Shown here piece after piece: positions 26,862-36,600 of a stretch of DNA of 64,000 nucleotides. The stretch comes from UBA10438 sp044238605 (GTDB taxonomy: Bacteria; Bacteroidota; Ignavibacteria; Kapaibacteriales; Kapaibacteriaceae). Each line of letters opens with the position of its first letter. Within the stretch, counting starts at the first letter, position 1. The translations under genes and the position numbers were made by a program. The notes under the pieces are model-generated. The model had not been told where the DNA came from. It did not search any database and saw only the letters and a list, made by a program, of their open reading frames with translations. The DNA is taken from contig JBIICY010000003.1 of assembly GCA_044238605.1 (NCBI GenBank), positions 62,001 through 126,000 on the forward strand, written 5' to 3'.

Positions 26862-28625
26862 TCAGCGTGTAATCGTTACACTCCACGAGCCAATGATGCG
26901 GCCGGAGGTATTCGTTACTACGAGGCTGTAAGCCCCCTGGGGAAGGTTTTCTACGTTCAGTCTAAGTTCTTGGGATTGTTGAACTTGCTCGAAAGATCCG
27001 GCAGCAACGGTTTGTCCAGCAGTGCTCACCAGAGCAAACTTCAGCGTGCCGTTCTCTTCCTGTGTTGGGATGCTGACCGCTAACTCGCGTGCAACTGGAT
27101 TAGGTCCAACGGACCATCCACGAGAGATCAGAACATCTTCCTGTACGGAGGTATTACCACCCGGCTCGACTTCTTCCGCTGATGCATTGACGTTGCCGTT
27201 TGCATCGATAAGGATGAGCTTCAACGCCGGACCGGTATTGTTTTGAGCAGGGGCGAGGAATCCGGTAGCAAGGGCAAGCGTTGCGCGGTTGGACCCGCGA
27301 AGATCACACACATAGCCCTTGATCTTTGTGCCTTCAGCATCAGTAAGCCAGAGGGTATCTATTGCTGGTTCAACCTCTGTGTACGTTGGAGTAAGGTCTG
27401 TGTACTTAACCTTCGACGCATAGCTAGCACGGCTACTCATGATTGAAACTACAGGGGCATCTGTAACGAAATGTCCAGTACGCACAGATGTCTTGGCAGA
27501 GGCTGACTGCTCAAGCGCTCCATCAAGCACAGAGAGGCGAACTCCTGTGTACAAGCCGTTCGGATTCTTGGCAAACTTCGAGGTATCAGCAACGCCCGAA
27601 GCAACAATCGTATAGAGCCGTGATGGACGCAGTGGGTCCAGCGTAATTGTTAGAAGTGTGTCCTTGTAGGCATTTGATGCCGCTGGAGCAAATCCAACAA
27701 CGATCGGCGAGTTTGCTACGACGGGTGTAAACCCAGTTGCCTTGCGAAATGCAAGATTGTCTGCAGCCTTCGTTCCGTTGATATACACGTCAACCTGAGT
27801 AAGAGCAGGATCGGCTGCGGCATGGACCAGCTGTACACGACAAGTCTGGGATCCTGCCATAAGGGGCGAACGAACCACACGCCCGTCTTCGAGAACGGAG
27901 AGCAAGGCAAGTGTATCTGTGCTCTTGTTGTTGTCTTCTAGGGTCTTAAAGCCACTTACGGCACATACGATAACAGAGCTGGCAAGTGATGCAAAGTCAA
28001 CACTGAACGATGCCAGCACCTTTGTCTTATCACCTGGCTTGGTGCAGTCGATTGTTAAAACTTTGCGATCAACCACTGCTGCCGCAGTGTTGCGCTCTGT
28101 GAACGCGATATTGGCTGCTGCTACCTTAGCACCGCCACGGATCCAGAAATCGCATTTTTCCATATCGCTCGCACCATGAAAGAAGTACAGAGCTGTTTTG
28201 TTCGGGTCGGTATTGGAGTTTTCAACGGCATACGACGTAACGGCAAGCTTGGTGCTTTTCGCATCTGGATTGGCTAAGTAACTGGCTGGAGTTGAAACGC
28301 CGTGCAGAATTGCCATGTACCCCAAGTCAGGTGCAGGTGTAAAGGCATGCTCTGCAACAACATCGCCCATACTGACGCTGTTGCCCGGTGCAACCCCGAT
28401 TACAAGCTCCAGGTCTCCAAAGATGGCAACGGAGTTGAGATTGTCTGCTGATTGGAAAGCAACGTCTTCGACTTTCGACGTAATGCCTGCTTGCGTGATG
28501 TACAAATCAACTTCGCGCAGCGTAGGATCTGGACTGTTATGAAGGAATGTTACGAAGCTCGTCTGTGCACTTGCCCCAAAGTAACTCAAAGAAATCAGCG
28601 TCAGAAGTAATGCTGCACGAATCAT
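26862..28625 (-). CDS. DUF4397-domain secreted protein, T9SS cargo
   Basis: A 587-residue protein. The start at 28625 follows a GGAGA site and opens a signal peptide (MIRAALLLTLISLSYFGASAQ). Two DUF4397-like units are visible (HNSPDP...REVDLYI at about 27-120 and VHAAADPALTQVDVYINGTK at about 270-370), a domain of unknown role found in secreted proteins. The last about 85 residues form a type A T9SS sorting domain (VGPNPVARELAV...LPQGAYSLVV...SWSVTITR). It is probably displayed or released outside the cell. It sits upstream of ffh with 35 bases between them. Confidence 0.85.
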   Translation of the reverse strand: MIRAALLLTLISLSYFGASAQTSFVTFLHNSPDPTLREVDLYITQAGITSKVEDVAFQSADNLNSVAIFGDLELVIGVAPGNSVSMGDVVAEHAFTPAPDLGYMAILHGVSTPASYLANPDAKSTKLAVTSYAVENSNTDPNKTALYFFHGASDMEKCDFWIRGGAKVAAANIAFTERNTAAAVVDRKVLTIDCTKPGDKTKVLASFSVDFASLASSVIVCAVSGFKTLEDNNKSTDTLALLSVLEDGRVVRSPLMAGSQTCRVQLVHAAADPALTQVDVYINGTKAADNLAFRKATGFTPVVANSPIVVGFAPAASNAYKDTLLTITLDPLRPSRLYTIVASGVADTSKFAKNPNGLYTGVRLSVLDGALEQSASAKTSVRTGHFVTDAPVVSIMSSRASYASKVKYTDLTPTYTEVEPAIDTLWLTDAEGTKIKGYVCDLRGSNRATLALATGFLAPAQNNTGPALKLILIDANGNVNASAEEVEPGGNTSVQEDVLISRGWSVGPNPVARELAVSIPTQEENGTLKFALVSTAGQTVAAGSFEQVQQSQELRLNVENLPQGAYSLVVTNTSGRIIGSWSVTITR

Positions 28626-28696
28626 ACGTTTCTCCATCTAGGATGTCGGTTGTTGATCATTGGTTGCTCAAAGAAGCCCCGTAACTTAAGAAAGTT

Positions 28697-31225
28697 TCAT
28701 GCGTGATTCGGATACCGGCTAAATCCTGATTCAACAACACTTGGGTAGCCTCGATGGTTCGGCAGAACTCGAACAGTACAGCCGTGAAAGCCACTTGAAG
28801 CACAGATCGTATCGCCGGCATAGTATGCGATCTGGTGCTCATGTTTCACGAGATTCATCATAACAATTGATTCCGGCTGTATCTCGTGCTTGGAGCTAAC
28901 AGGGCCGCTGATAAGCTGCACAATGATTTCACTTGGTGAAAACTGGCCCAGCTGAATTGATGCACGCACGTGAATTGGATCTCCAACATGCGAATGTGAT
29001 TCTGTGCCGGAGACTACGTCAACGATTGTGATCTCGTGCCATCCACCCTGGAGCTTCTGCTCGTACTCTACGACTTCTCGCGCTAGTGAAGCATTGTGAG
29101 CAAGGAACTCAATGCCACGCTCGATAGCCGGTGTATAGGCCCGTGCGGAGTAGTCAGAGACCATACGCTCAGCAGCATAGCGCCATGCATTGGATCGAAT
29201 GTTCTCTTTCATCATGCGCATCCACTCAGTGGGAACCCCGGATGCATTGCGATTATAGAACCGGGGAACGATGTCGTACTCGAGGATGTCATAAAAGGTG
29301 GCGCTGTCTACGGCATCCTGTTCATCGTCGTCGAGCATTTCTCCCCGACCAATCGCCCACCCATTTTGGCCATTGTATGCTTCGGCCCACCAACCATCGA
29401 GAATGGAACAGTGCAGAACGCCGTTGAGAGCCGCCTTCATGCCGGAAGTGCCCGAAGCCTCATGGGGCCTTCGAGGAGTGTTAAGCCAGACGTCGCAGCC
29501 GCGCACGAGCAGGCGGGCAACGTCCATCTCGTAATCCTCGAGAAACACGATGCTGTTCTCCAGTTCATGTTCGCGAATCACTTGATGCACACGCTGAATC
29601 AATTCCTTACCCTGAACATCGCGCGGATGTGCTTTGCCCGCCAGGATAAACTGAACAGGTCTTTCGGAGTTTCGGATGATCCGTGACAAACGCTCCATGT
29701 CTCGTGTAAGCAGGTCAGCACGCTTATATGTTGCAAATCTGCGGGCAAAACCAATGGTAAGCGCATCGGGATCGAGACAGTTCTGAATTGTCAGCGCTTG
29801 TTTTTGCGTCAGTGATGCGTGATGCTTTTCGACGATATGTTTACGCGTGCCGGCAATCAAGCGGGCACGCCGCTGTGAATGTACATGCCACAATTCGTTA
29901 TCGGGTAGATTGTCGATGCCATTCCATGATGATTCGTTCCATGGAGCTTCTGTCCACGACGCACCCAGGTACTTGGTGTAGAGCCGTGCCAATTCTGGCG
30001 CAAGCCACGTCTTTGTATGAACGCCATTGACGAGGCCGTTGACAGGGATTTCATCAATTGGGAATCCCGGCCAGATGCTGTGCCACATTTCCCGTGCTAC
30101 ATGACCATGCAGAGAGCTTACACCGTTACGGAATGACGATCCTCGTATGCCTAGGATCGTCATCGAGAACTTCTCACGGGACTTGTCTCGACTCTGACCG
30201 AGCGAGAGAAACGCATCCCAGCTGAGCCCCATTGAGGAAACATACTCAAGGAAATAGGGCTCCAGTACTGAAGCATCAAACACTTCATTCCCTGCAGGTA
30301 CAGGTGTGTGTGTGGTGAAGATGGAGTTTGACTGCATCACTTTCCATGCTTGGGCGAAGGAAAGGTGATGCTGACTCATGATCTGACGCGTGCGCTCCAG
30401 CATTGAAAATGCGGCATGCCCCTCGTTGATGTGACACGCCGCTGGCTGGATGTGCATAGCCTCGAGAGCGCGCATGCCACCGATCCCAAGCAGCATTTCC
30501 TGCATAATACGCGTATCGGTAGATCCCCCGTAGAGCCTGTCTGTGATATCACGAAGGGTTGGGTGAGTGTTCTCGCCAACATTGGAATCAAGTAGGAACA
30601 GCGTTACACGTCCTACAGCAACCTTCCACACAGAAACAAAGCACCGTCCCAGCGGCAAGTCTACATAGACCCTGAGCGGGCTGCCGTCTGCAGCAGTTAC
30701 CTGTTCCAGCGGCAAGGCATGAAAATCTAACTCCTGGTACTGCTCGTTCTGCCAACCGTTCTCTGTAAGGTACTGTCGGAAGTATCCCTCCTGATAGAGA
30801 AGGCCTACTCCAAAGAGTGGGATGTGAAGGTCGCTCGCACTCTTTAGGTGATCACCTGCGAGCACGCCAAGTCCGCCAGAGTACATCTGGAAACTTTCAT
30901 GCAGGCCAAACTCAGCGCAGAAATAGGCAATGCTCATTCCGCACGGTTCAGACATGTACGACATGAAGCGCCCGTAAGCCTCCTGCATATGATCCACGAA
31001 TTGTGGATCAGCTGCAAGGTCCAACAATCGCGCATGCGACACTTGCTGCAGCAGCAGCACAGGGTTATGGTGCGTTGTATTCCAGAGAATCGGATCGATT
31101 GAGGCCCAGAGAGCTATTGTATCACTATCCCAACACCACCAAAAGTTGCGCGAAAGTTCAACTAATGGACGCAGTGCAGCGGGGATGGTCGGGGAGACCA
31201 GAAAGGTTGAAACGGGACGAATCAT
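28697..31225 (-). CDS. glgP: Alpha-glucan (glycogen) phosphorylase, GT35
   Basis: An 842-residue cytoplasmic enzyme that releases glucose-1-phosphate from glycogen or maltodextrin. It is the Thermotoga-like class: an N-terminal DUF3417-type region (LSRNFWWCWDSDT), then YFCAEFGLHESFQMYSGGLGVLAGDHLKSASDL split over residues 100-132. The pyridoxal phosphate site is near residue 600 (ASGTSGMKAALNGVLHCS, with the Schiff-base Lys, then LDGWWAEAYNGQNG). Regulatory phosphorylation and allosteric sites of the animal enzyme are absent. No glg synthesis genes are nearby. It is divergent from tsaC, with TAGTTTTG 4 bases before its ATG. Confidence 0.94.
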   Translation of the reverse strand: MIRPVSTFLVSPTIPAALRPLVELSRNFWWCWDSDTIALWASIDPILWNTTHHNPVLLLQQVSHARLLDLAADPQFVDHMQEAYGRFMSYMSEPCGMSIAYFCAEFGLHESFQMYSGGLGVLAGDHLKSASDLHIPLFGVGLLYQEGYFRQYLTENGWQNEQYQELDFHALPLEQVTAADGSPLRVYVDLPLGRCFVSVWKVAVGRVTLFLLDSNVGENTHPTLRDITDRLYGGSTDTRIMQEMLLGIGGMRALEAMHIQPAACHINEGHAAFSMLERTRQIMSQHHLSFAQAWKVMQSNSIFTTHTPVPAGNEVFDASVLEPYFLEYVSSMGLSWDAFLSLGQSRDKSREKFSMTILGIRGSSFRNGVSSLHGHVAREMWHSIWPGFPIDEIPVNGLVNGVHTKTWLAPELARLYTKYLGASWTEAPWNESSWNGIDNLPDNELWHVHSQRRARLIAGTRKHIVEKHHASLTQKQALTIQNCLDPDALTIGFARRFATYKRADLLTRDMERLSRIIRNSERPVQFILAGKAHPRDVQGKELIQRVHQVIREHELENSIVFLEDYEMDVARLLVRGCDVWLNTPRRPHEASGTSGMKAALNGVLHCSILDGWWAEAYNGQNGWAIGRGEMLDDDEQDAVDSATFYDILEYDIVPRFYNRNASGVPTEWMRMMKENIRSNAWRYAAERMVSDYSARAYTPAIERGIEFLAHNASLAREVVEYEQKLQGGWHEITIVDVVSGTESHSHVGDPIHVRASIQLGQFSPSEIIVQLISGPVSSKHEIQPESIVMMNLVKHEHQIAYYAGDTICASSGFHGCTVRVLPNHRGYPSVVESGFSRYPNHA

Positions 31226-31229
31226 AACG

Positions 31230-31237
31230 CAAAACTA
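31230..31237 (-). promoter_or_regulatory. -7 type promoter box for glgP (TAGTTTTG)
   Basis: Exact TAnnTTTG match on the minus strand, 4 bases before the glgP ATG, identical to the box and spacing at 1344-1351. No Shine-Dalgarno present. Confidence 0.5.
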
Positions 31238-31267
31238 CACAGCGCATCTGGCATGGTGCCGGAGAGT

Positions 31268-31275
31268 TATACTTG
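31268..31275 (+). promoter_or_regulatory. -7 type promoter box for tsaC (TATACTTG)
   Basis: One mismatch to TAnnTTTG, 4 bases before the ATG at 31280. Together with the glgP box it makes a compact divergent promoter region of 54 bases. Confidence 0.4.
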
Positions 31276-31279
31276 TCGT

Positions 31280-32251
31280 ATGATTCATGCATCAACCCAC
31301 GAGAATATCCTTGAGGCATCAACAATCCTGCAGAATGGTGGGATTGTAGCAGTCCCAACCGAAACCGTCTACGGGCTTGCAGGATCGATTAATCAACCAG
31401 AGGCTATCACAGAGATTTTTAGGCGAAAAGGGCGTCCGCAGGATAATCCCCTGATCGTCCATGTTTCTTCGTTCGAGGAAGCATATACACTTACGACCGA
31501 AGAAGGCAGGGCAGTTATTCAGAAGATCGGAACAGCTTTCTGGCCCGGACCTCTTACGCTGGTGGTGCCGTGCTCTGACGACGTGCCTTCTGCGGTTACC
31601 GCCGGACTCGACACAGTAGCAGTGCGCATGCCGTCCAATTCGATATTTCTCGATCTCATTCGGGCCGCGGGAAGCCCCCTGGCAGCTCCGAGTGCCAATG
31701 TTTCTGGACGTCCAAGTCCAACGCGTGCTGAGCATGTTTTTGAAGACCTCGGAAAGGACGTCTACATCCTTGACGGAGGGGCATGTGAACACGGCATCGA
31801 AAGCACGGTCATCCGCATTCTTGATGGTACAATCCATGTGCTACGGCCGGGTGCAGTTTCCGCACTTGACCTTGAGAAGCTTGGGTTTGGAGCGGTCGTC
31901 CGTTCAGGTCAGCCCGGCGAGTCAGAAGTTGTCCGCTCCCCGGGTACAAAGTACCGCCACTATGCTCCAGCTGCAGAGGTGATTCTCAGTAAGACAATTG
32001 ACCAAGCTAACATGTTTCTGCAGGGAGACACGCGCTCATCTATCGTACTTGTCCCAGAGGAGTATCTCGGCGAGTTCCCATCCCATGCTGTTCGTTTACT
32101 TTCTGCAGCAACGGTGTTTGATGAATTGCGCAGGGCTGATAGCTTGCAGACACGATTGATTGTAGTACTTTGTGACGAATCAGTGATGGCGCACGAAGCG
32201 CTCTATAACAGACTGCTGAAGGCGGCAGGCAAGGATGGAAAGGGGCTGTAA
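31280..32251 (+). CDS. tsaC: L-threonylcarbamoyladenylate synthase (TsaC/Sua5)
   Basis: A 323-residue enzyme that makes threonylcarbamoyl-AMP from Thr, bicarbonate and ATP for tRNA t6A37. The YrdC domain (1-200) has IVAVPTETVYGLAG, KGRPQDNPLIVH, and SPLAAPSANVSGRPSPT; the C-terminal Sua5 domain follows the linker with SPGTKYRHYAP. It is thus the long Sua5 type. I start at ATG 31280, which begins the domain; the ATG 27 bases upstream adds unrelated residues. It leads a tight operon with ptsH (3-base gap) and ptsI, which is not functionally obvious. Confidence 0.93.
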   Translation: MIHASTHENILEASTILQNGGIVAVPTETVYGLAGSINQPEAITEIFRRKGRPQDNPLIVHVSSFEEAYTLTTEEGRAVIQKIGTAFWPGPLTLVVPCSDDVPSAVTAGLDTVAVRMPSNSIFLDLIRAAGSPLAAPSANVSGRPSPTRAEHVFEDLGKDVYILDGGACEHGIESTVIRILDGTIHVLRPGAVSALDLEKLGFGAVVRSGQPGESEVVRSPGTKYRHYAPAAEVILSKTIDQANMFLQGDTRSSIVLVPEEYLGEFPSHAVRLLSAATVFDELRRADSLQTRLIVVLCDESVMAHEALYNRLLKAAGKDGKGL

Positions 32252-32254
32252 GAG

Positions 32255-32521
32255 ATGATCGAGAAGACACTACATGTGATGAATCGAGCTGGTCTTCATA
32301 CTCGTCCGGCCGCAATGCTCGTCAAGGCAGCAGCATCATTCTCAAGTGATATCTACCTGATCAAGGACGGTTTCCATGTTAATGCGAAAAGCATCATCGG
32401 AGTTATGACGCTTGCTGCCGAGTTTGGAAGTTCGGTAGCTCTGCAGGTAGAGGGTCCTGATGAGGTGCGTGCATCGGACGTGATCAGTGAACTCTTTGCA
32501 TCTGGCTTTGGAGAAGAGTAG
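32255..32521 (+). CDS. ptsH: HPr phosphocarrier protein
   Basis: An 88-residue HPr. The active-site His lies in GLHTRPA near residue 15, and the regulatory Ser in NAKSIIGVM near residue 46, suggesting HPr kinase control is possible. HPr passes phosphate from enzyme I to EII proteins. It is directly followed by ptsI. No EIIA, EIIB, EIIC or HPr kinase gene is in the window. Confidence 0.95.
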   Translation: MIEKTLHVMNRAGLHTRPAAMLVKAAASFSSDIYLIKDGFHVNAKSIIGVMTLAAEFGSSVALQVEGPDEVRASDVISELFASGFGEE

Positions 32522-32523
32522 TC

Positions 32524-34236
32524 GTGCGGCAACTTTACGGAATTGGTTCATCTGTGGGCATCGCTATTGCTACGGCAGTCGTGGTGCCAGCTATAGGAAG
32601 CCGAACAAGCCGTGGTAGCCATACCTCGCCCCATGATGAACTTTCATTGTTCAGAGCTGCAAAACAGAGCGTTGAACATGATTTACATGACGTTGCGCGC
32701 CGTGCACATCTGAGCTCACCAACGTTAGCGTCGATCGTTGAGACTCATGCCATGATCGTGAGCGATCCAGTTGTTTCGCAGGATATTGAGCAACGAATTC
32801 TCAATGGCGAGTCGGCTGTCGATGCCGTAACGGCTGAATTTGTAAAGCAGGCGCGGTTGCTTATGCTGTCGACAAACTCGCTCTTTCGGGACCGGGCAAT
32901 AGATATCCAGCACGTTCAGGAGCGGCTCATAGCCGAGTTACAACCGCAGGCAGCTCAGACTGGTCTACACGAACCTGCCATCGTTGTCGCTGCATCACTT
33001 ACTCCGGCGGATATGTTCCGGTTCTCGGAGCAGGGGGCTGTTGGGTTCATCCTTGAGGACGGCGGGATAGACTCGCATGTATCCATCATTGCACGTGATC
33101 TCGGCATTCCAGCCATCGTATCGATGCATGATGCAACATCCAGCATTGCCAGTGGTGAAGTACTCATCGTCGATGCAAACAACGGTACCTGTTTCATTGA
33201 TCCAGATGATCAGTTACGTGTGGATTATAGCGCAGAACGGGAGCAGGAGCAGATCAGGATCAAGAGGGAACGTACGCCGGTTCACGGCGCAGTTGTTACG
33301 ACCGACGGCACCGAGATACATGTGCTGGCTAACGTCGACAATCCTGCTGCCGCAGTTCTTGCGCACCAGTACCATGCTCACGGAATTGGACTTGTACGAA
33401 CCGAAATGATGCTCTCTGGTGATGGAACCTTCCCGTCCATTGAGCAGCAGACAGCCTGGTATTCACAGATACTTCGCTCGTGTCCAGAAAAAACCGTGAC
33501 CTTTCGCGCGTTTGACATTGGAGGCGATAAGTTCGGGAGCTACTCCCCGTATACAGAACAAAACCCAGTCCTTGGGCTTCGAGGGATTCGATTCCTGCTT
33601 GCACAGCCTGGAATCTTTGAACAACAGATAACGGCCGTATTGAAGGCAGCAGACAGCGGACGCACGCGAATCATGCTGCCGATGATTACGTCGTATGCTG
33701 AAGTCAGCACTGCGCGCGAGATTATTGATCACTGCATTCGTACCATCGAAGAAGAACGCCAGCAAGCCCTTGATATCCCAGTGGGAATCATGATTGAGAC
33801 GCCTGCCGCCGCCATTATGTCTGATGTTTTATCGAAGTATGTTGACTTTATTTCGATCGGAACAAACGATCTTACACAATACACGTTGGCTGCAGACAGA
33901 ACGAACGAACTTGTCTCGGATATGTTCGACTGCATACATCCATCTGTGATACGACTCATGACGATGATCGTTGAGTCGGCACATCGAAATGGCGTTGAAG
34001 TAAGCGTCTGTGGTGAAATGGCTGCCCAAGTGGCGGCCACCGATCTCCTACTTGGAATCGGAGTACAGCACTTTAGTGTTACACCCCATGTTGTGCCAGA
34101 ACTGCAACGTCGCATCCAGACTGCGCATATAGAATCCAGCAGAAAGCTTGTAGATCAGCTCGTTGAATGCCGAACTTCGAGCGATGTTCGTGCGATGCTA
34201 CTCGAGTATCAGTCACAGGAACGGCGTAGTTTGTAA
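32524..34236 (+). CDS. ptsI: PEP-protein phosphotransferase (enzyme I)
   Basis: A 570-residue cytoplasmic enzyme that takes phosphate from PEP and hands it to HPr. The phospho-His lies in GGIDSHVSIIAR near residue 185; the usual GG-x-TSH has Asp in place of Thr. The C-terminal PEP-binding barrel has GLVRTEMML, FRAFDIGGDK, GLRGIRFLL and the catalytic VCGEMA. The start codon is GTG at 32524, overlapping the end of ptsH by coupling distance only (2-base gap), with ggagaag inside ptsH as ribosome site. Confidence 0.95.
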   Translation: MRQLYGIGSSVGIAIATAVVVPAIGSRTSRGSHTSPHDELSLFRAAKQSVEHDLHDVARRAHLSSPTLASIVETHAMIVSDPVVSQDIEQRILNGESAVDAVTAEFVKQARLLMLSTNSLFRDRAIDIQHVQERLIAELQPQAAQTGLHEPAIVVAASLTPADMFRFSEQGAVGFILEDGGIDSHVSIIARDLGIPAIVSMHDATSSIASGEVLIVDANNGTCFIDPDDQLRVDYSAEREQEQIRIKRERTPVHGAVVTTDGTEIHVLANVDNPAAAVLAHQYHAHGIGLVRTEMMLSGDGTFPSIEQQTAWYSQILRSCPEKTVTFRAFDIGGDKFGSYSPYTEQNPVLGLRGIRFLLAQPGIFEQQITAVLKAADSGRTRIMLPMITSYAEVSTAREIIDHCIRTIEEERQQALDIPVGIMIETPAAAIMSDVLSKYVDFISIGTNDLTQYTLAADRTNELVSDMFDCIHPSVIRLMTMIVESAHRNGVEVSVCGEMAAQVAATDLLLGIGVQHFSVTPHVVPELQRRIQTAHIESSRKLVDQLVECRTSSDVRAMLLEYQSQERRSL

Positions 34237-34237
34237 G

Positions 34238-35875
34238 ATGAGAAGATTCTCCGCATTGTTCCTTATGCCGCTGATTCTCATGGTGGCAATACCTGTTCTC
34301 ACATCTGCAGAAGAAGAAGAAGACTATCCCACGATTCGGTCGGTAAAGATCCGTCGATTTGATGTCTGGGATTCAACGCAGTCCGACTGGTTCTTTGCGG
34401 CTGATCTTATGAATGCGCTGCATGTAACAACACGGCAGTATGTAATCGACGATGAGTTGATGTTTGGAGTTGGCAATGAGCTCGACACCGTAGATCTGCT
34501 GGAAACGGAACGAATCCTACGAAGAATTGGGATCTTCAGTTCAGTTCGCGTTGAACATACGGTTACTGGTGGCCAGGCGGACGTAACGATAACAACGCAG
34601 GACAGGTGGTCACTCGATCCCGCCGTGATCTTCTCTACAGGCGGTGGCATTGCATCATATGGTGGTCAGCTGGAAGAGTTTAACGTTCTTGGCACGGGCT
34701 CACGCTTGCTGCTGCTCGGGCTGTATCAGACAGAAAACAACATCGGGTTTGAAGGTACGATCGACGGCCATTGGCGCCGTGTGTTTCGCTCGCTCGTTGA
34801 CGTTAGTGGAATCCTTCAAGCCAATAAATTTCGAACGCGTCAGGAACTTGTCGTTGCTCAGCCGTATCGGTGGTTCTCAACACCATATGCATTTTCTCTG
34901 CAGCTCCTCAACGAATTCGGTAGCGACTTTGCCTACTCAAATGATGGGAAGCCCCCTACACTGCTTCCGTTTCACTCGCGAGAAGTGTACGGGTGGATCT
35001 CGCAGGCATATGGCGTGGGCGACCAACTCTACTCGAGCCTTAGTGTGCGTATGTCGGATGTTTCCAGGGGTCTTCCTGCCTCAATGCAGGCCTTTGATAA
35101 CACAGGTCATGTATTGATTGGATTCTCATCTATTCGGCAGGCCTATTCCCGTTCGCAGTTTCTCAATGGCTACGAAACCGAGGATATCATGCACGGGGCA
35201 TGGGGTTCTGCAACGATGGGCCGCGTGTTTTCTATGGGTGAGGGGGCTCCATCAATGTGGTACCTCGGCGCCGAGGGCGAGCAATCCGCTCGGGTTACGG
35301 AGAATTTCTATCTGTTCGGCCGGATCGCAGCCGGAAGTGGTTTTCAGTCGGGTGCCAGAGCCGTAAACACCTACCTGGAGATTCACGGCTTAACGCACCT
35401 TCGACTCTCGCCCCATGTGGTTGTAGCATCGCAGGTCAAGACACAGTCAATATGGAATTGGACCGGCTACCGACAGCTTGTGCTAGATCTGCAGTCCGGT
35501 CTTCGTGGATATGATGCGAACTGGATGGTTGGCGAACGCCGCCTTGTTGCAAACACCGAGCTTCGTTGGTTCCCACAATGGAACCTGTGGATTTTTGGTG
35601 TGAGCGCGGTTGCATTCCATGATATCGGTACAGCATTTACGCAGGCCTCCAACTACCTTAACGCACGATATTACAACTCGGTCGGTGCGGGGATACGGAT
35701 TCACAATCTTAAAGCTGCAGGCAAGGATGCGATCTTCCGATTCGACGTTGCGTACAACTGCACAACGCAAAAGGTGGCGGGCCTGATCTTCTCCGTAAAT
35801 CAACATTTTTCAGCGTTTTCTCAACACCGGTACCGTCCACCAGATGTATACGGACGCGACATGGACAGACAATAG
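34238..35875 (+). CDS. Omp85/BamA-like outer membrane protein
   Basis: A 545-residue protein. Signal peptide (MRRFSALFLMPLILMVAIPVLTSA), a short acidic stretch, one POTRA-like unit (about 30-125, containing LLETERILRRIGIFSSVRVEHTVTGGQADVTI), and a barrel of about 400 residues with the D15-type features GLRGYDANWMVGERRLVANTELRWFP near residue 435 (the RGY...G motif of strand-16 loops). It is much shorter in POTRA content than BamA and may be a translocation or TamA-like member. The start at 34238 is inferred from the signal peptide; it follows the ptsI stop immediately. Confidence 0.75.
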   Translation: MRRFSALFLMPLILMVAIPVLTSAEEEEDYPTIRSVKIRRFDVWDSTQSDWFFAADLMNALHVTTRQYVIDDELMFGVGNELDTVDLLETERILRRIGIFSSVRVEHTVTGGQADVTITTQDRWSLDPAVIFSTGGGIASYGGQLEEFNVLGTGSRLLLLGLYQTENNIGFEGTIDGHWRRVFRSLVDVSGILQANKFRTRQELVVAQPYRWFSTPYAFSLQLLNEFGSDFAYSNDGKPPTLLPFHSREVYGWISQAYGVGDQLYSSLSVRMSDVSRGLPASMQAFDNTGHVLIGFSSIRQAYSRSQFLNGYETEDIMHGAWGSATMGRVFSMGEGAPSMWYLGAEGEQSARVTENFYLFGRIAAGSGFQSGARAVNTYLEIHGLTHLRLSPHVVVASQVKTQSIWNWTGYRQLVLDLQSGLRGYDANWMVGERRLVANTELRWFPQWNLWIFGVSAVAFHDIGTAFTQASNYLNARYYNSVGAGIRIHNLKAAGKDAIFRFDVAYNCTTQKVAGLIFSVNQHFSAFSQHRYRPPDVYGRDMDRQ

Positions 35876-35884
35876 GATACGAAT

Positions 35885-36529
35885 ATGAATCTAGCCGCCA
35901 CGATAGATCATACAGTTCTCAAGCCCGACTCCACCCTTGCTGATGTGCAAAAGGTGTGTTCTGAGGCAATCACACACAGATTTGCCAGCGTTTGTATCCT
36001 CCCATGGTACGTAGAACGCGCCTATGGCATCCTGGCGTCTGAATCCATCCCTGTGTGCACCGTGGTTGGTTTCCCACTTGGGGCGTCGACCACTGCAAGC
36101 AAGGTTGCCGAGTCAGATATAGCTATCCGTCAGGGGGCTCAAGAGATTGACATGGTGGCCTCGATCACTGCCGTAAAGAGCGGATTGTTTGATGAGGTAT
36201 ACCAAGATATCCGTGAGGTTACGCAGGCTGTGCACGCAGGTGGTGCGATCGTCAAGGTCATTATTGAAACTTGCCTTCTTACAGACGAAGAAAAAAAGCA
36301 CCTGTGCTCAATTGTCACACAGGCTGGGGCGGACTTTATCAAGACGTCCACTGGATTCAGCACAGGCGGTGCCACGATCGCGGATGTTCAGCTCCTTCGT
36401 TCCAATGTTGGTCCGTCTGTAAGGGTTAAAGCAAGTGGCGGAATACGTGATAGTGAAACGGCGATTGCCATGATCAATGCTGGTGCAGACAGGCTTGGAA
36501 CGTCAAGCGGAGTGCTGATCATCCAATAG
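35885..36529 (+). CDS. deoC: Deoxyribose-phosphate aldolase
   Basis: A 214-residue class I aldolase cleaving 2-deoxyribose-5-phosphate to acetaldehyde and glyceraldehyde-3-phosphate in deoxynucleoside catabolism. Key positions: TIDHTVLKPD, VVGFPLGAS, EIDMV with the Asp, the Schiff-base Lys in DFIKTSTGF near residue 156, and VKASGGIRD with the second Lys. It lies 10 bases after the Omp85-like gene, so it may be the end of the tsaC-ptsHI run. No other deo gene is nearby. Confidence 0.96.
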   Translation: MNLAATIDHTVLKPDSTLADVQKVCSEAITHRFASVCILPWYVERAYGILASESIPVCTVVGFPLGASTTASKVAESDIAIRQGAQEIDMVASITAVKSGLFDEVYQDIREVTQAVHAGGAIVKVIIETCLLTDEEKKHLCSIVTQAGADFIKTSTGFSTGGATIADVQLLRSNVGPSVRVKASGGIRDSETAIAMINAGADRLGTSSGVLIIQ

Positions 36530-36557
36530 ACTCATTGGTTTACATGCAGATCGCGTG

Positions 36558-36588
36558 TTGCGACACGCATGCACTATGCTTATATTTG
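36558..36588 (+). promoter_or_regulatory. Bacteroidota-type promoter for yceI (TTG-N20-TATATTTG)
   Basis: TTG (36558-36560) and an exact TAnnTTTG (36581-36588) are separated by 20 bases, the best -33/-7 pair in the window. It precedes yceI by about 36 bases and overlaps the palindrome at 36587-36600. Confidence 0.6.
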
Positions 36589-36600
36589 TGTTTAAACACA
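36587..36600. promoter_or_regulatory. Perfect 14-bp palindrome TGTGTTTAAACACA, possible operator
   Basis: TGTGTTTAAACACA is a perfect inverted repeat starting within the -7 box and covering the predicted transcription start of yceI. Position and symmetry suit a dimeric repressor such as a MarR or TetR type; no candidate regulator gene is adjacent. Confidence 0.5.
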
